Part shown: in pieces, positions 1 to 6,681 of the stretch
Numbering within the stretch: the stretch's first letter is position 1
Layout: each line of letters opens with the position of its first letter
Notes under the pieces: generated by a model
Database searches by the model: none
Told to the model about the DNA's origin: nothing
What the model saw: only the letters and a program-made list of their open reading frames with translations
Program-made: the position numbers and the translations under genes
Assembly (NCBI GenBank): GCA_949291975.1
Contig: CASEYA010000019.1
Coordinates: 1-16,655 of the forward strand
Direction: 5' to 3'
Length of the DNA: 16,655 bases
DNA from: an uncultured Christensenella sp.
GTDB lineage: Bacteria; Bacillota; Clostridia; Christensenellales; UBA1242

Positions 1-359
1 AATATCACAAGTGGATTAAAAAAACTTGCATCTCCGTATTGCATAAAAAAGCCAACAGGAAGGGAGCAAATCAAAAATGCCACCATCATTACAGTCATTA
101 TAATTGCTTTAAAATATCTTTTTACATAATAAAGATGCGCACCAAAATAACCTAAAAATATACACAATAAAAGTGTGCGTTTATAAGACAAATCTTTTGG
201 AAAATAGGTAGAATACACCACAAGTTCTGGTTGATATTCTTGCTTTGCTTTTATTACTTGTGAATGTGAAGCATTTGTAATTTCTTCCATTTTTGTTCCA
301 CATTTAATGCAAAGATTGTTTCCCTTTCTAATTTTAGCACCACATTTTGGACATCTCAT
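1..359 (-). CDS. Zinc-ribbon membrane protein, TM2-like (partial)
   Basis: The reading frame is open from an ATG at 359 to the window edge, so about 119 N-terminal residues are visible and the 3' end is missing. The N-terminus is a small zinc ribbon with two CxxC pairs (C3/C6 and C17/C20), followed by a polar linker of about 35 residues. From about residue 60 there is a hydrophobic segment with a short turn holding GYFGAHLYYVKRY, reminiscent of the TM2 domain pattern (helix, GxxGAHxFY turn, helix), then a second hydrophobic stretch. Such zinc-ribbon plus TM2 proteins are common in Clostridia and have no established function. The start is supported by an AAAGGA ribosome site that overlaps the stop codon of the preceding GAPDH gene; the gap is only 11 bp, so the two are probably co-transcribed. 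The TM2 assignment is by pattern only. Confidence 0.75.
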   Translation of the reverse strand, partial: MRCPKCGAKIRKGNNLCIKCGTKMEEITNASHSQVIKAKQEYQPELVVYSTYFPKDLSYKRTLLLCIFLGYFGAHLYYVKRYFKAIIMTVMMVAFLICSLPVGFFMQYGDASFFNPLVI

Positions 360-370
360 AGTTTTTTCCT

Positions 371-1399
<1,029 letters not shown>

Positions 1400-2503
1400 T
1401 TATTTTTCAGATTTTTTTGATGTTTTACTTTTTGTTGCTTCTTTTTTTACTTTTGATTGTGTCGATTTCTTCACTGTTGCACTTGTCTTTCTTGAAGCTG
1501 TTTTCTTGCTTGCAACTTTTTTGTTGTCTGTTTTTGTTTCAACAGCTTTTTTAATTTTTGTTTGCTTGCTCAGTTTTCCAATTTGAATTTTGTTTTTAAT
1601 CACAGGTTTATCAATTAAAACAGGCAACACAATTTTATCACCAGTTTTAATTATTTCTTCGCAAGAGTAAAGTGGCTCGTCAAAATTATTAGCCCGCAAT
1701 GCTATGCCACACCGTGAACGATAAATCTTTTTTGAAGCAAGAGCAATTGCAATAACCCCAAAAATCAGCCAAAGCACAAGCAGAACCATTATCCACCAAT
1801 CATAGATGCCATTGTTTAAACAAGGATATATAATTGCTACTGCTAGGAAACAAAGAATATAGATGAATGAAACAAAGCCAAGTCCAAACATGTTTTTTTC
1901 TTTATATTTTTTCTTGCTTTCATCAAAAAAGATTTGCTTGTTTTCAACCGTTCCTGTTCGTGCTTGCTTAAAGGCATTTGTAATTCTAAGTTCTCGGTTA
2001 TTTGCAATTTTATCAGCAAGATTATTTGCAATCTTGCCGTCAAAATATTGAATTCTGGTTTCAGCAAAATTGTCACTGTTTTTTCCATTTATTTTCAGTC
2101 CAATATTATATGACCAAATTCCAATTTTTTGAAAAAAGGTTTTAAATCCATTGAGTTTTCTTCTGACATAAACAATTTTTCTGTCTTTTTTCTTTTCCAA
2201 AACTTTTTCAATTACTTCGGGCAAGGTGTCTGCCGTGCAAATCAAAACATCATTTCCCGAAGCAAATTCAATTCCCATTTGAATCATTTCGTCATCTGTT
2301 GTTGATTCTTCTGCAACAATTAGATAATGACCGGGAAGGTTTGATGCCATGAGTTTTAAAAGATTAATTTCTTGAAAATCACTGGTTGCTAGAAAAACAA
2401 CTTCAAAGTCACGCTCTGTTTTGCTAATGCTTTCCAGCATTTTTAAATGCTTTTCTGGATAACTTGCATCTATTGGTTTTGCAAGAATGATGGTTGTTAA
2501 CAT
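1400..2503 (-). CDS. GtrB/DPM1-like family 2 glycosyltransferase, diverged, with Lys-rich tail
   Basis: A 367-residue protein. Residues 1-180 have the look of a GT-A fold: an opening beta strand (TTIILAKPID), GIEFASGNDVLICTADT (78-93) where polyprenol-phosphate glycosyltransferases carry their aspartate metal motif, and a later segment FAETRIQYFDGKIANNL comparable to the DFRLLDRKVV region of GtrB/DPM1. Two membrane helices follow (about 205-227 and 234-257), the usual GtrB arrangement. The expected DxD is degenerate (TADT), so activity is uncertain. Residues from about 300 to the end form a disordered Lys/Ser/Thr tail with repeated KK, like a histone H1 tail, probably cytoplasmic and able to bind polyanions. 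I prefer the start at 2503, which has AAAGGAG 5 bp upstream, over an in-frame ATG nine codons earlier that lacks a ribosome site. It leads the operon with gap. The glycosyltransferase relation is inferred from motif order alone. Confidence 0.6.
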   Translation of the reverse strand: MLTTIILAKPIDASYPEKHLKMLESISKTERDFEVVFLATSDFQEINLLKLMASNLPGHYLIVAEESTTDDEMIQMGIEFASGNDVLICTADTLPEVIEKVLEKKKDRKIVYVRRKLNGFKTFFQKIGIWSYNIGLKINGKNSDNFAETRIQYFDGKIANNLADKIANNRELRITNAFKQARTGTVENKQIFFDESKKKYKEKNMFGLGFVSFIYILCFLAVAIIYPCLNNGIYDWWIMVLLVLWLIFGVIAIALASKKIYRSRCGIALRANNFDEPLYSCEEIIKTGDKIVLPVLIDKPVIKNKIQIGKLSKQTKIKKAVETKTDNKKVASKKTASRKTSATVKKSTQSKVKKEATKSKTSKKSEK

Positions 2504-2529
2504 TTTTTCTCCTTTTGTTATTATAATCA

Positions 2530-2558
2530 ATTATACAATAAATAAAATTAAAAATAAA
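2530..2558 (-). promoter_or_regulatory. Putative sigma-A promoter for the gap operon
   Basis: On the minus strand there is a perfect TATAAT at 2535-2530, about 27 bp before the ATG at 2503. The -35 region 17 bp upstream (TTTATT, 2558-2553) matches TTGACA at only 3 of 6 positions, so the call rests mainly on the -10 hexamer and the location. The surrounding DNA is very AT-rich, which raises the chance of a false match. Confidence 0.45.
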
Positions 2559-2598
2559 ATAAATTTAAGCAATTTTTTTAAAAATCTATAAGATTTGT

Positions 2599-2627
2599 TT
2601 GATTTTTATGTGAATTATAACTATAAT
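2599..2627 (+). promoter_or_regulatory. Sigma-A promoter for fba
   Basis: TTGATT at 2599-2604 and a perfect TATAAT at 2622-2627 are separated by exactly 17 bp. The predicted start of transcription is near 2634, giving a short leader before the aldolase ATG at 2650. The ribosome site is GGGAG at 2636-2640. Confidence 0.7.
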
Positions 2628-2649
2628 AAATCCTAGGGAGAGATGAATT

Positions 2650-3579
2650 ATGAATAAATTAACAAGTGAAATAGAAATTTTACATCACGCTCTTAAAAAT
2701 GGATATGCTGTTGGTGCTTTTAATTTCAGCAGTGTTGAAATGATGCGTGCCATTGTGGATGGATGCCAGAACAAACATTCACCAGTTATCCTTGCTATGA
2801 GTGAGGGGGGGATTAAATATGCCGAGCCAGAGTATATTCGCAAAGTTGTGGATATTGCAGCTGCTAAAACTGACATTCCAATTGCTCTTCATCTGGACCA
2901 TGGCAAGAACTTTGAAACTGTTAAAAATTGCATTGAAATTGGTTTTAACTCGGTAATGATTGATGGCAGTTATTTACCATATGAAGAAAATGTTGCTTTA
3001 ACAAAAAAAGTTTGTGATTTTGCGCATAAACATGGTGTTCCTGTTGAGGGTGAACTTGGTGTTTTAAAAGGTGTAGAAGATGATGTGTCTGCATCTGAGC
3101 ATCAATACACAGACCCAGAACAAGCACTTGATTTTGTAAAAAGAACAGGTGTTGACAGCCTTGCTGTTGCAATTGGAACCAGTCATGGTGCTTTTAAGTT
3201 TAAAGGAGAACCAACTTTGCGTTTTGATATTTTGAAAAATATCAGCAAATTAATTCCAGATATTCCAATTGTTTTGCATGGTGCTTCAAATGTTCCACAG
3301 CAATATATTGATATAATAAACAAATATGGCGGAAACATTCAAAGTGCAAAGGGTGTTCCTGAGGAACTTATTAAAAAGGCTTGTAAAATGAGCGTGTGCA
3401 AGGTTAACAACGACACCGACCTTCGAGTTTGCTTTACTTCGGCTATTAGAGAGTTTTTGGCAAACAATCCACAAGAGTTTACTCCAAGAAAATATTTGCA
3501 ATATGCAAAGGATAGGGTTCGTGAACTCATTGAATATAAAGTTACCAAAATTTTTAGAAGTGCAAATAAAATGCTTTAA
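2650..3579 (+). CDS. fba: Fructose-bisphosphate aldolase, class II
   Basis: Zinc-dependent cytosolic enzyme that cleaves fructose 1,6-bisphosphate to dihydroxyacetone phosphate and glyceraldehyde 3-phosphate, and runs backwards in gluconeogenesis. The 309-residue length suits the short bacterial FbaA/GatY/KbaY group. Seen in the sequence: GAFNFSS near the start (phosphate and substrate region), HLDHG with catalytic D83 and zinc ligand H84, EGELG (133-137), the GTSHGAF loop with H179, and VLHGASNVP with zinc ligand H210. The start at 2650 follows GGGAG at good spacing; an ATG at 2643 is out of frame and stops after four codons. It is a single-gene transcription unit with its own promoter and terminator, divergent from the gap operon. 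A tagatose-bisphosphate aldolase specificity cannot be excluded by sequence alone, but with gap next door a glycolytic role is most likely. Confidence 0.95.
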   Translation: MNKLTSEIEILHHALKNGYAVGAFNFSSVEMMRAIVDGCQNKHSPVILAMSEGGIKYAEPEYIRKVVDIAAAKTDIPIALHLDHGKNFETVKNCIEIGFNSVMIDGSYLPYEENVALTKKVCDFAHKHGVPVEGELGVLKGVEDDVSASEHQYTDPEQALDFVKRTGVDSLAVAIGTSHGAFKFKGEPTLRFDILKNISKLIPDIPIVLHGASNVPQQYIDIINKYGGNIQSAKGVPEELIKKACKMSVCKVNNDTDLRVCFTSAIREFLANNPQEFTPRKYLQYAKDRVRELIEYKVTKIFRSANKML

Positions 3580-3605
3580 AAAAATCACTTTTCAGTGATT
3601 TTTTT
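3578..3605 (+). terminator. Intrinsic terminator of fba
   Basis: ATCACT, loop TTTC, AGTGAT (3584-3599), flanked by six A on the left and six T on the right (to 3605), begins inside the fba stop codon region. The A/T flanks make it workable in either direction, but only fba reads into it closely. Confidence 0.9.
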
Positions 3606-3729
3606 GTTAAAATTGAACTTTTTTCATGTTTTTAATTTTATATCAAAAATAATTCATACTTTATGATATTCAAATAAAAGGATTAAACATGGTTTTAAAA
3701 AGATGTTAAAATAAATTTTTATTGTAGTA

Positions 3730-3757
3730 ACGAAAAATAAACTTATTTCATAACATA
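3730..3757 (+). promoter_or_regulatory. Possible sigma-K/sigma-E-like sporulation promoter
   Basis: CATAACATA at 3749-3757 fits the CATANNNTA -10 pattern of the mother-cell sporulation factor sigma-K (sigma-E has a related CATA core). An AC dinucleotide at 3730-3731, 17 bp upstream, fits the short sigma-K -35 pattern. It is placed 36 bp before the ATG at 3793. No credible sigma-A promoter was seen nearby. In AT-rich DNA such a match can arise by chance, so this is suggestive only. Confidence 0.35.
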
Positions 3758-3792
3758 TTAGTGTAGGGTCAAATTTACGGAGGTACTTTTCA

Positions 3793-4464
3793 ATGTCTTT
3801 TTTCTCAGGAATAAGAACGGAAAACATGCCTGGTCCAATTACATCAAATCCAATGCGCTGTTTGTGCGAAAAAGTATGTTTGCAAACTAAAAAGGTTTTT
3901 GATGCGTGTTTAAAGCGTGAACATCTTGAAGATGTAACGGTAACGCTTTCTAACTTCACGCCAGCAAACCCAGTGGCACCACTTACTTTTGTTTCTGGTC
4001 AGTCTTCAACAACTGAAGAAGTTACCTTTACAAATGTAACAGTAACAAGACTTAACGATAGACCAAATTTTGCAAGAGTTAGTGTTACCGCACAAATTCC
4101 AATTGATGTTGTTTACACCGATGCAAACAATGTCGAAGGAACAGCAACTGGCTACATAACTTTGGACGAAAGCGTGATTTTGTTTGTGCCACAAGCATCA
4201 ATGGTTCCATACAGAATTGAACCTGTTGCAAGTGTAGTGCTTCCTCAAGCAACTTTTTCATCGGCAACTGACATTATTCTTGATGCGTGCGTTATGCTTA
4301 TAATCAAGGTTGTGGCAGAAGTAGAAATTTTAGTGCCAAGTTATGGATATTGCAATATTCCACCTTGCCAAGAGGCAACGCAGGATATTTGTGCAGGATT
4401 CTTTGAATTGCCACTTTATCCTTCTTCACAACCAACGCCAATTAACCCAAATAGCGTGCAGTAA
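3793..4464 (+). CDS. Uncharacterised clostridial Cys-containing protein, possibly spore-associated
   Basis: A 223-residue protein without a signal peptide or clear membrane helix. The N-terminus has a cysteine cluster, C23, C25 and C29, followed by QTKKVFDACLKRE with C39; more cysteines occur at 166, 187, 192 and 200, and the last 20 residues are rich in Pro and Ser. Between them lies a beta-rich stretch with alternating Val and Thr, suggesting one or two beta-sandwich units. The KVFDAC region resembles an uncharacterised family I associate with Clostridia (KVYDSC-type sequences); I know of no assigned function. GGAGGT at 3779-3784, 8 bp before the ATG, fixes the start. It is a single-gene unit between two terminators, preceded by a sigma-K-like promoter pattern, so a spore coat or mother-cell role is a guess, not a finding. 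Confidence 0.8.
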   Translation: MSFFSGIRTENMPGPITSNPMRCLCEKVCLQTKKVFDACLKREHLEDVTVTLSNFTPANPVAPLTFVSGQSSTTEEVTFTNVTVTRLNDRPNFARVSVTAQIPIDVVYTDANNVEGTATGYITLDESVILFVPQASMVPYRIEPVASVVLPQATFSSATDIILDACVMLIIKVVAEVEILVPSYGYCNIPPCQEATQDICAGFFELPLYPSSQPTPINPNSVQ

Positions 4465-4480
4465 TTGAAAATCCCCACCA

Positions 4481-4512
4481 AAAAAAGCAAGCAAATTGTT
4501 GTTTGCTTTTTT
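4481..4512 (+). terminator. Intrinsic terminator after the Cys-containing protein gene
   Basis: A ten-bp stem AAAAAAGCAA / TTGCTTTTTT encloses a 12-nt loop that can form a small inner CAA/TTG pairing. It lies 16 bp after the stop codon and ends in six T. The stem is AT-rich but well placed. Confidence 0.75.
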
Positions 4513-4609
4513 AGTTTTAGAATATTTTTTATTTATGTTGTTATTTTAGCAATTTAAATCGTGGTGTCATTTATTAAAAACCCCGTATCAATTACTAGTT
4601 TTGCAAAAT

Positions 4610-4727
4610 AAAAAAAGTCCACTTATGTTACCATAAGTGGCAATTGAGAGTCTACACTAAAAGCCTATGTTCTCTCATGTCCACGCGAATTCACCGTGGC
4701 TCCTCTGTTTATAGAGGCGATGGCAGT
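4610..4727 (-). ncRNA. Free-standing structured small RNA, unrecognised family
   Basis: Transcribed on the minus strand from about 4727 (start predicted 5 nt after the -10) to the T-run at 4616-4610, giving about 118 nt. It is bounded by an excellent promoter and an intrinsic terminator and has no credible long reading frame. Read in the RNA direction there are four successive hairpins: H1 CCTCT/AGAGG (4717-4702) with loop ATAAAC; H2 CCACG/CGTGG (4699-4681) with a 9-nt loop; H3 TGAGAG/CTCTCA (4677-4645) with an inner ACAT/GTGT helix and loop AGGCTTTTA; and H4, the terminator, CCACTTATG/CATAAGTGG with a GTAA tetraloop. H1, H2 and H4 share a base of the form GCCNC...GNGGA. The 5' GCCAT could also pair with ATAGGC in the H3 loop. 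It does not look like SRP RNA, 6S RNA, tmRNA, RNase P or a riboswitch I know. Neighbouring genes do not suggest a target. Confidence 0.75.
4611..4640 (-). terminator. Intrinsic terminator of the small RNA
   Basis: On the minus strand CCACTTATG (4640-4632), tetraloop GTAA and CATAAGTGG (4627-4619) form a perfect 9-bp stem, followed by AC and a run of seven T. GTAA fits the stable GNRA tetraloop pattern. On the plus strand no T-run follows, so it acts one way. Confidence 0.9.
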
Positions 4728-4731
4728 TATT

Positions 4732-4760
4732 ATTATACATAAGGGGTTTTATAATGTCAA
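4732..4760 (-). promoter_or_regulatory. Consensus sigma-A promoter for the small RNA
   Basis: On the minus strand, perfect TTGACA (4760-4755) and perfect TATAAT (4737-4732) are separated by exactly 17 bp. This is the strongest promoter in the window and implies abundant constitutive transcription unless it is repressed. Confidence 0.9.
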
Positions 4761-4774
4761 GTGTTAATTACAAT

Positions 4775-4803
4775 TTCATTTGGGTCGTTTAGGAACTTAT
4801 AAT
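4775..4803 (+). promoter_or_regulatory. Probable promoter of the metallophosphoesterase gene
   Basis: TATAAT at 4798-4803 with a weak -35 (TTCATT, 4775-4780) 17 bp upstream. It diverges from the small RNA promoter; the two -35 elements are about 15 bp apart, so the two units could share control. It would give a leader of about 70 nt. Confidence 0.5.
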
Positions 4804-4880
4804 ATAGAAGGTATATAAACGGTAAACTATTTTTACCAAAAACACTTGCAAAATTTTGTAAAAAGTGCGAAAATGATAAT

Positions 4881-5585
4881 ATGAAAATTTTTGCAATAAG
4901 TGATACACATTTAAGCACAGTGGCAGAAAAGCCAATGGATGTTTTTGGTGCTGGTTGGGAGGACCACTTTGAACGCATTTGTGCTGATTGGAACAACAAA
5001 GTGGGTGAGGATGATTTGGTGCTGATTGCTGGTGATATAAGTTGGGGAATGTATCTTGAAGAGGCCTTGCCTGACCTTGAGCTTATAGGCAAGCAAAAGG
5101 GTAAAAAAATTATTTTACGAGGAAATCACGACTATTGGTGGAAAAGTATCAGTGCAGTTAGAAATGCGTTGCCAGAAAATATGTATGCAATTCAAAATGA
5201 TTGTTTGCGATTTGATGATGTTTTAATTTGTGGAAGCCGTGGCTGGACAGTGCCTGAAACAGATTTTAAAAGTGAAGAAGATGAAAAGATATATAAAAGA
5301 GAGTTAATTCGACTAGAACTTAGTTTGCAGGCGATGCAAAAAATGCGCAAGGAAGATGATTTTGTGGTTGCCATGACACACTATCCGCCATTCAATGCAA
5401 AAATGCAAGACAGCGAAGTTACCGCTCTTTTAGAAAAATATGATGTCAATTGTGTTGTCTATGGACATCTGCACGGAAAAAGTTGTCGAGTCAAACTTGA
5501 TTTTGTAAAAAATGGAATAAGATATTTACTGACCTCTTGTGACCAAGTTGATTGTAAACTGGTTGAAATTGATATAACAAAATAA
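4881..5585 (+). CDS. Calcineurin-like metallophosphoesterase
   Basis: A 234-residue cytosolic phosphohydrolase of the calcineurin-like (MPP) superfamily, resembling the uncharacterised predicted phosphohydrolases of COG1768. All metal-binding signatures are present in order: DTH with D8 and H10 at the N-terminus, GD with D52, GNHD with N82 and H83, THYPP with H167, and GHLH with H196 and H198. The natural substrate is unknown; members act on diverse phosphomonoesters or phosphodiesters. Because D8 is needed, the start must be at or before 4881, and this ATG is the only suitable one. No Shine-Dalgarno sequence is visible in the preceding 20 bp, which is unusual among its neighbours and suggests weak or unusual initiation. 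The gene is divergent from the small RNA and ends 131 bp before rsmH; no good terminator lies between, so it may run into the cell-wall cluster. Confidence 0.92.
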   Translation: MKIFAISDTHLSTVAEKPMDVFGAGWEDHFERICADWNNKVGEDDLVLIAGDISWGMYLEEALPDLELIGKQKGKKIILRGNHDYWWKSISAVRNALPENMYAIQNDCLRFDDVLICGSRGWTVPETDFKSEEDEKIYKRELIRLELSLQAMQKMRKEDDFVVAMTHYPPFNAKMQDSEVTALLEKYDVNCVVYGHLHGKSCRVKLDFVKNGIRYLLTSCDQVDCKLVEIDITK

Positions 5586-5606
5586 TATTTCTAAAAATTA
5601 GAAATA
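5586..5606. repeat. Perfect 9-bp inverted repeat, operator-like
   Basis: TATTTCTAA, spacer AAA, TTAGAAATA begins directly after the stop codon of the metallophosphoesterase gene. No T-run follows, so it is a poor terminator. It could be a protein-binding palindrome or a weak RNA 3' hairpin. I cannot assign it to a known regulator. Confidence 0.4.
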
Positions 5607-5617
5607 AAACAAAATGC

Positions 5618-5678
5618 AAAAAATTGCTTGAAAAAATGATAAAAAACTGTAAAAAACTGTGAAAAATTGCAAATTTTT
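5618..5678. other. Phased A-tracts (predicted curved DNA) upstream of rsmH
   Basis: A-runs of five or six bases occur at 5618-5623, 5631-5636, 5641-5646, 5651-5656 and 5662-5666, then AAATTTTT at 5671-5678. Most centres are 10 to 10.5 bp apart, the helical repeat, which is expected to bend DNA. The tandem AAAAAACTGT copies at 5641-5660 create part of this. It sits where the promoter of the cell-wall cluster should be; TATAAA at 5678-5683 may be its -10, though no good -35 was seen. Confidence 0.55.
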
Positions 5679-5716
5679 ATAAATTTAACCCAAAATTTAT
5701 CAAAAAGGTGGTTGTT

Positions 5717-6649
5717 ATGGCTGAGTTTAAGCACTATCCTGTTATGCTTAATGAATGTTTGGATGCTCTTAACATAAAAGAAGATGGCATCTATCTTGAC
5801 TGCACTGTTGGTGGTGCAGGACATTCTGCTGAAATTGCAAAAAGGCTTACAGCTGGAAAATTGCTTTGCCTAGATAAAGACATTGAGGCAATTCAGTCAT
5901 CAAAAGAAAGACTTAAATCTTTTAAAAATGTGATGTTTTATCATTGTGATTTTAAAGAGTTCAAAAAGGCAATGGAATTCTATAAACTAACAAATTTTGA
6001 TGGAATTTTGATTGACCTTGGTGTTAGTTCGCATCAAATAGACAGCAAAGAGCGTGGGTTTTCCTATATGCAAAATGCTCGTCTTGATATGCGTATGAAC
6101 AAAGAGCAAGATTTAAGTGCTTTTGAAGTTGTGAATGAGTATTCGCAAAAAGAGTTAGAAAAAATCTTTTTTGACTATGGTCAAGAAACCTTTTCAAAGC
6201 GAATTGCAGAAAACATTGTTTTAGCCCGTGAGGACAAGCCCATTGAAACAACCTTTGAACTGGTTGATATCATAGACAGAAGCGTTCCTAAAAAGGTAAG
6301 ATATAAAAAAGGGCACAGCGCAAAAAAAATATTTCAGGCACTTAGAATTGAGGTTAACAGTGAACTGATAAATTTATATGAAACACTGATTGATTTAACT
6401 GAAAGCCTAAACAGTAAAGGCAGGCTTGTTGTCTTGACCTTTCATTCTCTTGAAGATAAAATTGTTAAAGATGCTTTTAAATTTTTATCAACAGACTGCA
6501 TTTGTCCACCAAATTTTCCTGTTTGTGTTTGTGGGCATAAAAGACAGGCAAACCTTGTTAACAAAAAACCAATTTTAGCAAGTGAAAAAGAGCAAGCGGA
6601 AAATTCCAGAAGCCATAGCGCAAAACTTCGTATATTGGAAAAAATTTGA
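5717..6649 (+). CDS. rsmH: 16S rRNA (cytosine(1402)-N(4))-methyltransferase
   Basis: Also called MraW. It uses S-adenosylmethionine to methylate N4 of C1402 in the decoding centre of 16S rRNA and by tradition heads the dcw cluster after mraZ. The 310 residues match the family (311 in B. subtilis). Seen: HYPVMLNE at the N-terminus, the SAM-binding GGAGHS (32-37), D53 in LCLDKD, IDLGVSSHQID, the signature FQALRIEVN and LTFHSLEDKIVK, and a C-terminal CxCPP...CVCGHK cysteine segment typical of the family. The ATG at 5717 is preferred because AAGGTGG lies 5 bp upstream; the GTG at 5708 falls inside that ribosome site. It is the first gene of the cluster here; no mraZ precedes it. Confidence 0.96.
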   Translation: MAEFKHYPVMLNECLDALNIKEDGIYLDCTVGGAGHSAEIAKRLTAGKLLCLDKDIEAIQSSKERLKSFKNVMFYHCDFKEFKKAMEFYKLTNFDGILIDLGVSSHQIDSKERGFSYMQNARLDMRMNKEQDLSAFEVVNEYSQKELEKIFFDYGQETFSKRIAENIVLAREDKPIETTFELVDIIDRSVPKKVRYKKGHSAKKIFQALRIEVNSELINLYETLIDLTESLNSKGRLVVLTFHSLEDKIVKDAFKFLSTDCICPPNFPVCVCGHKRQANLVNKKPILASEKEQAENSRSHSAKLRILEKI

Positions 6650-6681
6650 CTTCTAAAAATTGTAAAAGGAGAATATAATAT

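Larger units (their letters stand above)
4568..4756. repeat. Imperfect inverted repeat flanking the small RNA gene
   Basis: CATTTATTAAAAACCCC at 4568-4584 and its imperfect inverted copy GGGGTTTTATAATG at 4743-4756 bracket the small RNA. The two arms agree except for three inserted bases. The right arm also forms part of the RNA's promoter (end of the -35 and spacer). It may be coincidence, a shared regulatory site, or the worn ends of a small element; no target-site duplication is evident. Confidence 0.3.

Noticed and set aside
3689..3709. Six-codon frame behind AAAGGA in the gap after fba
   Set aside because: It could be a leader peptide, but no attenuator hairpin, repeated codon or good promoter accompanies it.
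4611..4740. A plus-strand riboswitch or leader for the metallophosphoesterase gene
   Set aside because: The hairpins read on both strands, but the promoter and terminator fit only the minus strand, and the plus strand has no promoter before it.
5641..5660. Tandem AAAAAACTGT as a CRISPR or iteron-like repeat
   Set aside because: Only two copies of ten bases with no spacers; better explained as part of the A-tract phasing.
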